NCBI GenBank assembly: GCA_964293585.1
Contig: CAXYYS010000001.1
Span: forward strand, 46,515-110,514
DNA: 64,000 nt
Reading direction: 5' to 3'
DNA from: JAKVKY01 sp964293585
GTDB taxonomy: Bacteria; Bacillota; Negativicutes; Acidaminococcales; Acidaminococcaceae
In this document: one piece after another, positions 15,905 through 24,657 of the stretch
Numbering within the stretch: the first letter of the stretch is position 1
Layout: every line of letters starts with the position of its first letter
Translations under genes and position numbers: made by a program
The notes under the pieces: model-generated
What the model saw: the letters and a program-made list of their open reading frames with translations, nothing else
Told to the model about the DNA's origin: nothing
Database searches by the model: none

Positions 15905-16058
15905 TGGCTCATCAAGAGCGGTGGAGGGACTGGCCCGGTGAAACCGCAGCAACCATTAGCGTCTATGCAGGCGCTAAAAGGTGCTAAGTCCTGCGAGTAA
16001 TCGTGAGATGAGATTGCAAGAAATTGTAAGTGTTCTCTCACAAAGAGAACACTTTTTT
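15905..16058 (+). promoter_or_regulatory. SAM-I riboswitch (S box) with terminator, upstream of metK
   Basis: The aptamer runs from 15905 to about 16014. P1 pairs CTCATC (15908-15913) with GATGAG (16007-16012); the core reads AAGAGCGGTGGAGGGACTGG, then CCCGGTGAAACCG, CAGCAACC and GGTGCTAAGTCCTGC, matching the SAM-I consensus closely. The expression platform is a perfect 11-bp terminator (16028-16038, 16044-16054) with a T-run. High S-adenosylmethionine should therefore end transcription before metK. The rest of the 325-base gap upstream (15780-15858) shows nothing recognisable. Confidence 0.96.
16028..16058 (+). terminator. Regulated terminator of the SAM riboswitch
   Basis: AAGTGTTCTCT/AGAGAACACTT, five-base loop, then six T. 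It is the off-state platform of the S box. Confidence 0.93.
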
Positions 16059-16103
16059 ATTCTCAAAGAGCCATGTGTCGCTAAAGAGCGAAAGGAGTTC
16101 ATT

Positions 16104-17282
16104 ATGAAAAGCTTTTTTACGTCTGAGTCAGTAACAGAAGGTCATCCGGATAAAATTGCAGATCAAATTTCTGATGCTATCCTGGATGCCATCCTGGCTA
16201 AGGATCCCATGGGCCGGGTAGCCTGTGAGACCGTGGTAGCCACAGGACAAATTCATATCGTAGGTGAAATTTCTACGGATTGCTATGTTGATATCGGTAA
16301 GATTGCCCGCCAAACGGTCATTGACATTGGTTATGACCGTGCCAAATATGGTTTTGATGGCAATACCTGCGGCGTCCTGGTTTCCATCGATGAACAGAGC
16401 AGCGACATCGCCCTGGGTGTGGATAAGGCGCTGGAAGCCAAGGAAGGCAAAGCTGCCACTGAAGAAACCGGTGCTGGTGATCAGGGCATGATGTTTGGTT
16501 ATGCGTGTGACGAGACACCGGAATTGATGCCGCTGCCTATTTCTCTGGCGCATAAACTGGCGCGCCGTCTGACCCAGGTCAGGAAAGATGGTACCTTGAA
16601 TAACCTGCGTCCGGATGGTAAAACTCAGGTGACCATTGAATATGAAGACGACAAACCGGTACGGGTAGATACGATCGTTGTCAGCACCCAGCATGCACCG
16701 GAGGCACAACAGGAACAGATTGCCAGAGATATCCGGGAATATGTGATTAAACCTGTAGTTCCGGCAGCTATGTTAGATGAAAACACTAAATATTTTATTA
16801 ATCCTACCGGCAGGTTTGTTATTGGTGGACCCCAAGGAGACAGCGGGCTGACCGGCCGGAAAATCATTGTGGATACCTACGGCGGTATGGCCAGACATGG
16901 CGGCGGTGCTTTTAGCGGTAAGGACCCCACTAAAGTTGACCGCAGTGCTTCTTATGCCGCCCGGTACGTGGCTAAGAATATCGTGGCCGCAGGCCTGGCT
17001 AAACGCTGTGAATTACAGTTGGCTTATGCCATCGGCGTAGCACAACCTGTTAGTATCCATGTAGAAACTTTTGGCACTGGTAAAATTGCTGATGATAAGA
17101 TCGTGGAACTGGTAAAGAAGAATTTCTCGCTGACCCCTTCCGGTATTATCAGGACTTTAAATCTGCGTAGACCTATCTATAGACAGACCGCGGCCTATGG
17201 TCATATGGGCCGTACGGATATAGATTTACCCTGGGAGCATACGGATAAGGCCGCTGCTTTAAGAGAGCAGGCAGGTTTATAA
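16104..17282 (+). CDS. metK: S-adenosylmethionine synthetase
   Basis: 392 aa. Makes SAM from methionine and ATP. Begins MKSFFTSESVTEGHPDKIADQ, with the ATP-binding ESVTEGHPDK, the signature GAGDQGMMFGYA, and the P-loop-like GGGAFSGKDPTKVDRS all intact. The ATG at 16104 has AAAGGAG seven bases upstream; earlier in-frame codons lie inside the riboswitch. Expression is controlled by the S box directly upstream, and the unit ends at a terminator after 17300. Confidence 0.97.
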   Translation: MKSFFTSESVTEGHPDKIADQISDAILDAILAKDPMGRVACETVVATGQIHIVGEISTDCYVDIGKIARQTVIDIGYDRAKYGFDGNTCGVLVSIDEQSSDIALGVDKALEAKEGKAATEETGAGDQGMMFGYACDETPELMPLPISLAHKLARRLTQVRKDGTLNNLRPDGKTQVTIEYEDDKPVRVDTIVVSTQHAPEAQQEQIARDIREYVIKPVVPAAMLDENTKYFINPTGRFVIGGPQGDSGLTGRKIIVDTYGGMARHGGGAFSGKDPTKVDRSASYAARYVAKNIVAAGLAKRCELQLAYAIGVAQPVSIHVETFGTGKIADDKIVELVKKNFSLTPSGIIRTLNLRRPIYRQTAAYGHMGRTDIDLPWEHTDKAAALREQAGL

Positions 17283-17300
17283 TTTGTAGATAACTGGCAA

Positions 17301-17340
17301 AACAGGGAATGCTGCAGCAGCAGTTTTCCCTGTTTTTTTT
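17301..17340 (+). terminator. Rho-independent terminator of metK
   Basis: AACAGGGAA (17301-17309) pairs with TTCCCTGTT (17326-17334), followed by a long T-run. Confidence 0.9.
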
Positions 17341-17406
17341 GTTTTTCTTATTATTTTTACAGCTAAATTTGAAGAAAAAGCAGGAGTTTTTCCCGGCAGT
17401 AGCGTA

Positions 17407-17450
17407 TACTATATATAGTAAACTTTTATATTAGCAGAGCATGCTAATAT
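17407..17450 (+). promoter_or_regulatory. Two perfect palindromes upstream of the ccpN-like gene
   Basis: TACTATATATAGTA (17407-17420) is a 14-bp perfect palindrome. ATATTAGCA/TGCTAATAT (17428-17436, 17442-17450) is a 9-bp inverted repeat with a 5-base centre. Both lie within 60 bases of the start of an HTH regulator gene and are candidate autoregulatory operators; the first also covers AT-rich -10-like sequence. Confidence 0.5.
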
Positions 17451-17463
17451 CACAGGGGCGGGG

Positions 17464-18129
17464 GTGTGCAAAATAGCTTTAAGTTTAAGGCAAAAAAAGA
17501 TTGCTGAAATTGTGCGCCAGGAAGGACCTATCACTGGTGAGCATATTGCCAGACAGCTGGATGTGACCAGGGCGGCGTTAAGAAGCGACCTGGCAATTTT
17601 AGTTATGAGCGGGATCCTGGATGCGCGCCCGAAGGTCGGTTATTTTTATACCGGTAAAAATACCTTGGGGATGCTGCAGGAAGAAATTTCTGTGATTACA
17701 GTGGGACAGGTCATGAGTGTGCCTGTGGTCATCGGTACAGATAAGAGTGCCTATGACGCCGTAGTCAGTATGTTCATAGATGATGCCGGCTCAGTTTTTG
17801 TGGTTGATGAAAATGGTTATTTGAACGGCGTAGTCAGCCGTAAAGACCTGCTCAAAGCTGCTACTAATAATAACGGTGATTTAAAAGATTTACCCGTGGC
17901 TATGGTCATGACCCAACTGTCCAAAATCGTAATGGTTCATCCGGAGGACTCTGTTGCCAGTGCCGCCAGGAAGGCTATTGATAATGAGATTGACAGCTTG
18001 CCGGTAGTTAAGGTCATTAATGCAAAAGCCAAAACTTTTGAAGTTGTTGGCAGAATTACCAAAACGAATTTTACCAGGTTGCTGGTAGATTTAGCAGAAG
18101 GCAAGGGAGGTAATTATCATAGCCGCTAA
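17464..18129 (+). CDS. ccpN: CcpN-type HTH/CBS transcriptional regulator
   Basis: 221 aa: a winged HTH (about 8-65, EGPITGEHIARQLDVTRAAL and LAILVMSGILDARPKVGYFY) followed by two CBS domains (about 80-215, with GSVFVVDENGYLNGVVSRKDLLK). This is the B. subtilis CcpN/YqzB architecture, a repressor of gluconeogenic genes that senses nucleotide state through its CBS pair. It is followed by the PPDK regulatory protein, a pairing known in Firmicutes, which supports control of the pyruvate-PEP node. GTG start; its stop overlaps the proposed start region of the next gene. Two palindromes upstream suggest autoregulation. Confidence 0.92.
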   Translation: MCKIALSLRQKKIAEIVRQEGPITGEHIARQLDVTRAALRSDLAILVMSGILDARPKVGYFYTGKNTLGMLQEEISVITVGQVMSVPVVIGTDKSAYDAVVSMFIDDAGSVFVVDENGYLNGVVSRKDLLKAATNNNGDLKDLPVAMVMTQLSKIVMVHPEDSVASAARKAIDNEIDSLPVVKVINAKAKTFEVVGRITKTNFTRLLVDLAEGKGGNYHSR

Positions 18130-18964
18130 TCAGAATGTTAAAACACCTATTATTTATGCTGTGTCTGACTCTATCGGTGAGACGGCAGAAAGCGTGGTAA
18201 AGGCTACTACCAGTCAATTTGTAGACCAGGAATTTGATGTCTTCCGGGTGCCGTATGTAAAAAGCAAGGAACAGGTCGACAAAGTTATGGCCGAAGCTGC
18301 GGCTGAAAAAGCTATGGTATGTTATACAATCGTCCTGCCGGAATTACGCCAGCATCTGGCTGATAAGGCTATGGAGTTGGATGTGAAGGTTGTAGATGTC
18401 CTGGGACCGATGCTCAGGGTCATTGAAGGTAACTGGGGCCTGCTGCCGAAAAATCAAGCCGGTCTGGTTCATGCCCTGGATCATGAATATTTTAAACGTG
18501 TAGAAGCTGTAGAATTCGCAGTTAAATATGATGACGGTAAAAATCCTATGGGTCTGGCCAAGGCAGACGTGGTTCTGATTGGTGTTTCCCGTACATCCAA
18601 GACGCCTTTGTCCATGTATCTGGCCAATAAACAGATTAAGGTAGCCAACGTACCGCTCGTACCGGAAATTAATCCGCCGGCGGAATTATTTAAAGTACCG
18701 CCCAAGAGAATCATCGGCCTGCTTATTGATCCTTTCAAACTAAATTCTATCCGTTCGGCCAGGCTGAAGACCATGGGACTTTCGGATAAGGCAGCTTATG
18801 CTGACATGGGCAGGATTAACGAAGAACTGGAATATGCTCAGGCTATCATGAGAAGGGTACATTGCAAGATTATCAATGTTTCCAACCGGGCTATTGAAGA
18901 AACGGCCGGCCTGATCCTGGATTATATTCAGGGCAATGAGCATCATTTAAACGATACCAAATAA
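18116..18964 (+). CDS. Pyruvate phosphate dikinase regulatory protein (PPSR/YqfL family)
   Basis: Bifunctional ADP-dependent kinase/Pi-dependent pyrophosphorylase (DUF299) that inactivates and reactivates PPDK. Visible: N-terminal IIYAVSDSIGETAE, the nucleotide-binding GVSRTSKTPLSMYLA near residue 150, and RINEELEYA. The conserved strand IIYAVSDS starts upstream of the first GTG (18161), and no ATG, GTG or TTG exists in frame between the upstream stop (18092) and that GTG. GGGAGG at 18105-18110 is followed by ATT ATC ATA codons, so initiation is probably at ATC 18116 or a neighbour. The coordinate of the start is therefore inferred. Coupled to ccpN by overlap. Confidence 0.88.
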   Translation: MIAANQNVKTPIIYAVSDSIGETAESVVKATTSQFVDQEFDVFRVPYVKSKEQVDKVMAEAAAEKAMVCYTIVLPELRQHLADKAMELDVKVVDVLGPMLRVIEGNWGLLPKNQAGLVHALDHEYFKRVEAVEFAVKYDDGKNPMGLAKADVVLIGVSRTSKTPLSMYLANKQIKVANVPLVPEINPPAELFKVPPKRIIGLLIDPFKLNSIRSARLKTMGLSDKAAYADMGRINEELEYAQAIMRRVHCKIINVSNRAIEETAGLILDYIQGNEHHLNDTK

Positions 18965-18983
18965 ATGCTGGGCCAATAAAAGA

Positions 18984-19008
18984 ACCCCCGCCTTAAGCGG
19001 GGGTTTCT
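18984..19008 (+). terminator. Rho-independent terminator after the PPDK regulator
   Basis: ACCCCCGC/GCGGGGGT (18984-18991, 18997-19004), five-base loop, then TTCTTC. GC-rich stem; on the minus strand the following AT-rich TTCTTTT may also serve. Confidence 0.85.
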
Positions 19009-19039
19009 TCAACTAATCTTTGTCGTTCTTTTACTGCCG

Positions 19040-19507
19040 TTACTGGAACTGTTTATTGATCACGTTATAAGCCACGGTACCCTGACGGGCTGCACCGTTT
19101 ACCATAACATTGCCATTAAAGGTAGCAATCTTACTGTCCCAGTTAAAGCTGCCCTGGTTAGAATTAATGTTGGTAGCTCCTTCGGTAAAACGGCAGTTGC
19201 CGCTGCAGTAAGCAGTGCTTTCATTGCCGATGACGTTGACCTGGTCACAGTAGAAGGAAATATCGTTGTCGGAAAGACGCACATTGCCGGAAGCCTGTAC
19301 CGTTAACTGGTACATGTGGACGGTGGCATGGTCGGCAATAATTACCTGGCCCGGCAACCTGACGGTCACATTACCATCCAGCTGATAGATACCGGTGAGG
19401 GGATTAAACTGCGTGTTATCAGCCGAAACTTCCGGTCTGGCAGCCAGTGCCAGGGAAGGCAGGAAAAGTGCCAGGAGCAGACTGACGAGTATGAAGACTT
19501 TTTTCAA
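19040..19507 (-). CDS. OstA/LptA-like periplasmic protein
   Basis: 155 aa with a signal peptide (MKKVFILVSLLLALFLPSLALA) and a single OstA/LptA beta-jellyroll repeat: ADNTQFNPLTGIYQLDGNVTV, ADHATVHM, VQASGNVRLSDNDI, GSFNWDSKIATFNGNVMVNG. LptA proteins bridge LPS from inner to outer membrane in diderms. Start is TTG at 19507 with AAAGAGGTG eight bases upstream; a start further up would put cysteines before the signal. There are four Cys in the mature part (FYCDQVN, AYCSGNCRF), which is unusual for LptA. It is not next to other lpt genes, so an LPS role is likely but not proven. Confidence 0.82.
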   Translation of the reverse strand: MKKVFILVSLLLALFLPSLALAARPEVSADNTQFNPLTGIYQLDGNVTVRLPGQVIIADHATVHMYQLTVQASGNVRLSDNDISFYCDQVNVIGNESTAYCSGNCRFTEGATNINSNQGSFNWDSKIATFNGNVMVNGAARQGTVAYNVINKQFQ

Positions 19508-19617
19508 TATACAACACCTCTTTATCAAACCTATTGTAGGTTATGCACGCAGATTTAGCAAGCATTGTTCTTTGTGTTTGCAAAAAAATCACGAACAATT
19601 TATTGAAGGAGTTTGCC

Positions 19618-20601
19618 ATGAACGTACGTGAGCTGACAGAACAACTGGAAAGCAAAAATTTAAAGACCTGGGCTACACAAAGTGCCGGAGCTGCCAGGGA
19701 AACACCTGAGCAGGACGATGATTTACGGACGACTTTTCAGCGGGACCGGGACCGCATTATTCATTCTCTGGCTTTCCGGAAATTGAAGCATAAAACACAG
19801 GTCTATCTGGCTCCCGGCGACCAATACCGGACCAGGCTGACTCATAGTATGGAAGTTAGTCAGATTGCGCGTACCATCGGCAGGTCCCTGCGCCTGAATG
19901 AGGATTTAATCGAGGCTGCTGCTCTGGGCCACGATTTAGGACATACGCCTTTTGGCCATGCCGGGGAAAAGGCCATCACTGATTATTTTGGCCATTTTCA
20001 TCATAACGAACAGAGCCTGCGGGTAGTCCGTTATTATGGCCGCAAGGGCCGAGGACTAAACTTGACCCTGCCGGTTCAGGACGCAATCCTGTGCCATACG
20101 GGAACTAAGCAGCCGTCTACGCCGGAAGGCGAGGTAGTGCGTTTTTCTGACCGGATGGCTTATCTTTGTCACGATTTTGATGACGGTTTAAAAGTTGGCA
20201 TCATCACTTCGGATAAGCTGCCCGGCATGGTCGCCATGCGTTTGGGTACAGGACCGACCCAGATGCTGGATTTATTAGTGCACGATGTGGTGGCACAATC
20301 GCAAGGGCAGCAGCATATTGCCATGAGCCCATATTTTTTGGAGGCTCAGGAAGAATTTCGCAATTTTATGTTTGATTATGTTTATTTGAGTCCGGTCCTG
20401 GAAAAAGAACATACCAAGGCGGCTCATGTGGTGCATTGTCTCTTGGATCTGTTCCTGGAGCAAAGTCAGCTTTTGCCAGTGGAGGTCCAGTTGTTATTTG
20501 ACCGTTTCGGCAAACAACAAGCGGTTATTGATTATGTGGCAGGCTTGACGGATATTGGTGCGATTAACCTCTTTAACAAATACTTTGTCCCAAGAATTTA
20601 A
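19618..20601 (+). CDS. dgt: Deoxyguanosinetriphosphate triphosphohydrolase-like protein
   Basis: 327 aa HD-superfamily dNTPase. Visible: RDRIIHSLAFRKLKHKTQVY, TRLTHSMEVSQIAR, the metal-binding LGHDLGHTPFGHAGE and FSDRMAYLCHDFDD. It hydrolyses dNTPs to nucleosides and triphosphate, controlling pools. GAAGGAG precedes the ATG at 19618. The order dgt-dnaG-rpoD is common in Firmicutes. Confidence 0.92.
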   Translation: MNVRELTEQLESKNLKTWATQSAGAARETPEQDDDLRTTFQRDRDRIIHSLAFRKLKHKTQVYLAPGDQYRTRLTHSMEVSQIARTIGRSLRLNEDLIEAAALGHDLGHTPFGHAGEKAITDYFGHFHHNEQSLRVVRYYGRKGRGLNLTLPVQDAILCHTGTKQPSTPEGEVVRFSDRMAYLCHDFDDGLKVGIITSDKLPGMVAMRLGTGPTQMLDLLVHDVVAQSQGQQHIAMSPYFLEAQEEFRNFMFDYVYLSPVLEKEHTKAAHVVHCLLDLFLEQSQLLPVEVQLLFDRFGKQQAVIDYVAGLTDIGAINLFNKYFVPRI

Positions 20602-20683
20602 GATAATTTGCATGAAAAAAAGGATTTTTTTCTTTAATATTGAATATATTTAGAAGATAGTAGTGATGATAGAGGAGCTAAAA

Positions 20684-22486
20684 ATGGCAGGTATGAATGA
20701 TGATTTTAAGGAAAAGGTGCGCCAGAGCTCCGATATTATCGATGTTATTTCCGGATATGTGCCTTTAAAAAAGAAAGGCCGGGACTACTGGGCTTGTTGT
20801 CCTTTTCATGGAGAAAAGACGCCTTCTTTTTCCGTAAGCAAGGAGAAGCAATTCTTTTATTGCTACGGTTGTCATGTGGGTGGCGATGTCTTTGAGTTTG
20901 TCCGGAAGATAGAAAATTGCACTTTCCCGGAGGCTTTAAAAGTGCTGGCGAACCGTGCGAATATTCCTATTCCTGAGTTTAAGAAGACTGCGGAAGACAG
21001 GGCGCGGGAAGCACAGCAGGCCAGCCTGGAACATGTGAATGAGATTGCCGCACGTTATTTTGTGGCTTGTCTGCAAAAAACGGCTTTTGGGAAAAAAGCT
21101 TATGCCTATCTGCAGGGACGGGGTATTACCGATAAGACCATTGCTGATTTTTCCTTAGGTGCAGCTTTGCCCAGCTACCATTCTCTGCTTTTAAATCTGC
21201 AGAAACATGGTTGTTCTGTGCAGGATATGGCCCAGGCCGGGCTTATCCGGGAACGAGAAGGCAGATACCATGACCTGTTTTTTAACCGGGTCATGATTCC
21301 TATCAAAGATGCCCGGGGCAAGGTCGTGGCTTTTGGCGGCCGGGTGCTGGATGACGGGGTGCCTAAATATTTGAATACCGGCGAGACGGCTCTTTTCCAA
21401 AAAAGGGAAATCCTGTTCGGTTTGGATATAGCGATTAAGGCCATCCGTACCAAGAGACTGGCCGTGGTGGTGGAAGGCTATATGGATGCCATCAGTCTCC
21501 ACGCTGCCGGTATTGATTATGCGGTAGCTTCTTTGGGGACAGCTTTTAGCAAGGAACATGCCAAGCTTCTTGCCAGGCTGGTGGACACCGTGGTCTTGTC
21601 TTATGATAGTGATGATGCCGGCAAAAGAAATGCCGTACGGGCTGTAAGTATCTTGAAAGAAGCAGAGGTTCCCGTAAAGGTTTTAACAGTTCCGGAAGTT
21701 AAGGATCCTGATGAATATATACGGAAGTATGGTAAGGATGAGTTCGAAAGGCTGGTGGCTACTGCACTGGACGGTACTGAATTTCAAATCCGCTATACTA
21801 TCGGGAAAAATAATAATGAGAATTTAGCAGGAAAAGTTAAAACTGTGTCGAATTTAATACCATTCCTTATTGAGAGTAAAAATGCCATTGCCAGAGCTGG
21901 TTATGTGCGGCTAATCGCGCAACTGCTCACGATAGATGAAGAATTAATCAACGGAGAGTACCGGAGAGCGGCAGGTAAAAATAAAAATGCCGAGGTTGCA
22001 GCATTTCCGGCACATAATTTCCGGGAACAGCAAACCCTGATGGCCTGGGAACAGGCAGAAAGAAAACTTTTAGGTGTCTTCATCCATGTTTCAGCTTTAC
22101 TACCTGAGTATCAAGATGAAATTATCCGGATTGGTTTTGTAAATCCTGCACGGCAGTCTATCTTTACAACCCTGCAATCCTTAGTTGGCAAGTCACAGCA
22201 AGAAATTGCCAGTGAGCTTTTCACCAGTGAGGATGAAGGTGTGAAGCAGGAAGTAGCGTTAATCCTGACAGATGATGTGGAAAATGAGGCTACCCCTGAA
22301 CGTGCCGGTATCATGGCGCGTGATTGTCTTAAGCAGATGGAGAAAAATAAGCTGGAAAAAGTGTTTGAAGAACATAGCAGGCAGGCAGATGCTTATGAAA
22401 GAGCCGGCGATCCCAGGTTCATGGAAGAACTGCAGAAGAGCCAGGCTATTAAGGATAAGATAAAGAGGCTTTATGGTGACGACTAA
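20684..22486 (+). CDS. dnaG: DNA primase
   Basis: 600 aa. N-terminal CHC2 zinc ribbon (CCPFHGEKTPSFSV then FYCYGCHVGGDVF, about 34-65), catalytic TOPRIM core (VVVEGYMDAISL, SYDSDDAGKRNAVRA, about 260-330), and a C-terminal DnaB-binding helical region from about 430. Synthesises RNA primers at the fork. I chose ATG 20684 (AGAGGAG seven bases upstream) over a GTG 21 bases earlier that overlaps the binding site. The end overlaps rpoD by 14 bases. Confidence 0.96.
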   Translation: MAGMNDDFKEKVRQSSDIIDVISGYVPLKKKGRDYWACCPFHGEKTPSFSVSKEKQFFYCYGCHVGGDVFEFVRKIENCTFPEALKVLANRANIPIPEFKKTAEDRAREAQQASLEHVNEIAARYFVACLQKTAFGKKAYAYLQGRGITDKTIADFSLGAALPSYHSLLLNLQKHGCSVQDMAQAGLIREREGRYHDLFFNRVMIPIKDARGKVVAFGGRVLDDGVPKYLNTGETALFQKREILFGLDIAIKAIRTKRLAVVVEGYMDAISLHAAGIDYAVASLGTAFSKEHAKLLARLVDTVVLSYDSDDAGKRNAVRAVSILKEAEVPVKVLTVPEVKDPDEYIRKYGKDEFERLVATALDGTEFQIRYTIGKNNNENLAGKVKTVSNLIPFLIESKNAIARAGYVRLIAQLLTIDEELINGEYRRAAGKNKNAEVAAFPAHNFREQQTLMAWEQAERKLLGVFIHVSALLPEYQDEIIRIGFVNPARQSIFTTLQSLVGKSQQEIASELFTSEDEGVKQEVALILTDDVENEATPERAGIMARDCLKQMEKNKLEKVFEEHSRQADAYERAGDPRFMEELQKSQAIKDKIKRLYGDD

Positions 22487-24593
22487 ACAGGCTAAGACAA
22501 AAAAAGTGCATATAGCGCCTAAAAAGACCCTGCGTTCTCCCCGTACAACTACCGAGGCAACTGCCACTAAACTGGTCAAAGATACTTCGGTGTTACGTAT
22601 GCAGGAAGAGGCAGCTGCACGGGAAGCTGTTGCTGAGGAACTTGTTCAGGAGAAACCTGAAGCAGCTGTTTCTATGCCTAAAAAAGTAGTCACGGGGCAA
22701 CATCTGCCCGATAAAAAAACTAAAATTAAGTCTAAGGTTAAAGATAAGGGAACAATGACTAAAACAAAGAAAACCACACCGGTTGTGAAAGAAGAACAAA
22801 ATAAGAAGCAGCAGGTTCATACCACCGCGGCAAAAATTGCTTCTAAGACAGACAAGGATGTTAAGAGCAAAGCTGCTGCAACTGCCTCAAAAAAGGCGGC
22901 ACCTGTAGCTAAGAAAAACACTGCGTCTAAGAAGACTCCTAAAAAAGCCCCGAAAGCGGAGACTACTGTTGCCGTTACTACAGATGAAACTGCAGAGAAC
23001 ACTGAGGCTACGGTGCTTACACCGGAGCGTCTGGCAGAGTTTGATGCCAAAGCTAAGGCCAATGGCGGCTCACTTTCTTTCTCAGAGATTAATGATATTC
23101 TGCAGTCAGACGAAAATTCTGTGGAAATTATCGAAGCTGTCTATGCTTATGCCGCAAAAAAGAATTATGCCATCCTGGATGATACAGAAGAAGATGTGCC
23201 GCCTGTCGATGATGATGGCGAGGGCAAAGATGCTGAAAACATCACGGAAGCTGATTTAAATGCGGTCGCAGTTCCGGACGGTATTAACATTGATGATCCG
23301 GTCCGGATGTATCTGAAAGAAATTGGCAGGGTGCCTCTTTTACAGAGTGACGACGAGATTAAGCTGGCTAAGCGCATGGATAAAGGCCGTCAGGCCGAAA
23401 GAATCCTGGACGGCAAGCGTAAGCAGTTTGAGAAGCCTCTGGCCACCACCAAGGATAAATTACCTGCGGTGATGAAGAAATTAGAACACTATCTGACCCT
23501 GGAGCAAAATGCTAATCAGGCCCGTCAGATTTCTCATGTCTTTCAGTTAGTTTCCCAGCAGGCTAAGACGAAACAACATTATACTGCTGCACAATATGGA
23601 GAATTGATCAGGGACCTGACCAAGGCTGAAAAAATCCGTCTTTTAGCTTTGCTGGAAGAGGACAAGATCAGCGGTGAAGGTTTCAATAAGGCGGTCAGCG
23701 ATTTAGGTCCGGAAAGCAGCGAGAAAGAAACCTCTTATTTGTATGAGATTGCCGGATTGTGCGAAATCCTGAAAACACGCTTGGAAAAGTCTAAATCCGA
23801 TAGCTTGAAAGCTGAGTTCACCCAGGTTGAAAAAACGTTTAAGGCTATTTTAACAACCTCTGTACGTCTGGGAGATGAAGCTAAAAAAGCGCTTTCGGAA
23901 GCCAACCTGCGTCTGGTGGTTAGTATCGCTAAACGGTATGTGGGCAGGGGGATGTTGTTCCTGGATTTAATTCAGGAAGGTAATCTGGGCCTGATTAAAG
24001 CCGTAGAGAAATTTGATTATATCAAAGGTTTTAAGTTCAGCACGTATGCTACCTGGTGGATCAGACAGGCTATTACCAGAGCTATTGCGGATCAGGCCAG
24101 GACCATCAGGATACCCGTGCATATGGTAGAGACGATTAACAAGCTGATCCGGGTTTCCCGCCAGCTTTTACAAGAATTAGGCCGTGAACCGACCCCGAAA
24201 GAAATTGCCAAAGCCATGGATACCAGTGAAGACAGGGTACGGGAAATTATGAAGATTGCCCAGGAACCTGTGTCTCTGGAAACTCCTATCGGTGAAGAAG
24301 AAGATTCTCATCTGGGCGATTTTATCGAAGACCATGATGCACCTGCACCGGCAGATGCAGCCAGCTATGCGATGTTAAGAGAAAAACTTAACGAGGTTTT
24401 GGCTGGTCTGAGCATGAGGGAAAGAAAAGTCCTGGAGCTGAGATTTGGCTTAAAGGATGGCAGACAGCGTACTTTGGAAGAAGTGGGACAATTCTTTGGT
24501 GTTACCAGGGAACGTATCCGTCAGATTGAAGCGAAGGCATTACGCCGGTTGCGTAGTAAACGTTGCGCGCAGCTGAAGGATTTCGTGGAATAA
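22473..24593 (+). CDS. rpoD: Primary RNA polymerase sigma factor with long basic N-terminal extension
   Basis: 706 aa, about twice the length of Bacillus SigA. Residues 1-185 are low-complexity and rich in Lys, Ala and Thr, resembling histone H1-type tails. Region 1.1 follows (LSFSEINDILQSDENSVEII, about 200-235), then 1.2 (DDPVRMYLKEIGRVPLL, about 274), a non-conserved insert of about 160 residues, regions 2.1-2.4 (DLIQEGNLGL, FSTYATWWIRQAITRAI), 3 (IPVHMVETINKL) and 4.2 (VTRERIRQIEAKALRRLR). All promoter-contact segments are intact, so it is the housekeeping sigma. It overlaps dnaG by 14 bases with AAAGAGG inside dnaG. Confidence 0.96.
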   Translation: MVTTKQAKTKKVHIAPKKTLRSPRTTTEATATKLVKDTSVLRMQEEAAAREAVAEELVQEKPEAAVSMPKKVVTGQHLPDKKTKIKSKVKDKGTMTKTKKTTPVVKEEQNKKQQVHTTAAKIASKTDKDVKSKAAATASKKAAPVAKKNTASKKTPKKAPKAETTVAVTTDETAENTEATVLTPERLAEFDAKAKANGGSLSFSEINDILQSDENSVEIIEAVYAYAAKKNYAILDDTEEDVPPVDDDGEGKDAENITEADLNAVAVPDGINIDDPVRMYLKEIGRVPLLQSDDEIKLAKRMDKGRQAERILDGKRKQFEKPLATTKDKLPAVMKKLEHYLTLEQNANQARQISHVFQLVSQQAKTKQHYTAAQYGELIRDLTKAEKIRLLALLEEDKISGEGFNKAVSDLGPESSEKETSYLYEIAGLCEILKTRLEKSKSDSLKAEFTQVEKTFKAILTTSVRLGDEAKKALSEANLRLVVSIAKRYVGRGMLFLDLIQEGNLGLIKAVEKFDYIKGFKFSTYATWWIRQAITRAIADQARTIRIPVHMVETINKLIRVSRQLLQELGREPTPKEIAKAMDTSEDRVREIMKIAQEPVSLETPIGEEEDSHLGDFIEDHDAPAPADAASYAMLREKLNEVLAGLSMRERKVLELRFGLKDGRQRTLEEVGQFFGVTRERIRQIEAKALRRLRSKRCAQLKDFVE

Positions 24594-24599
24594 ACTTGC

Positions 24600-24628
24600 T
24601 TGACAGCAGGCGGTAATTAAGTTAAAAT
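24600..24628 (+). promoter_or_regulatory. Promoter of the tRNA gene
   Basis: TTGACA (24600-24605), 17-base spacer, TAAAAT (24623-24628), seven bases after the rpoD stop. Confidence 0.85.
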
Positions 24629-24657
24629 TACTTCTGTCATCAGGTTGTTTCTGCTAT

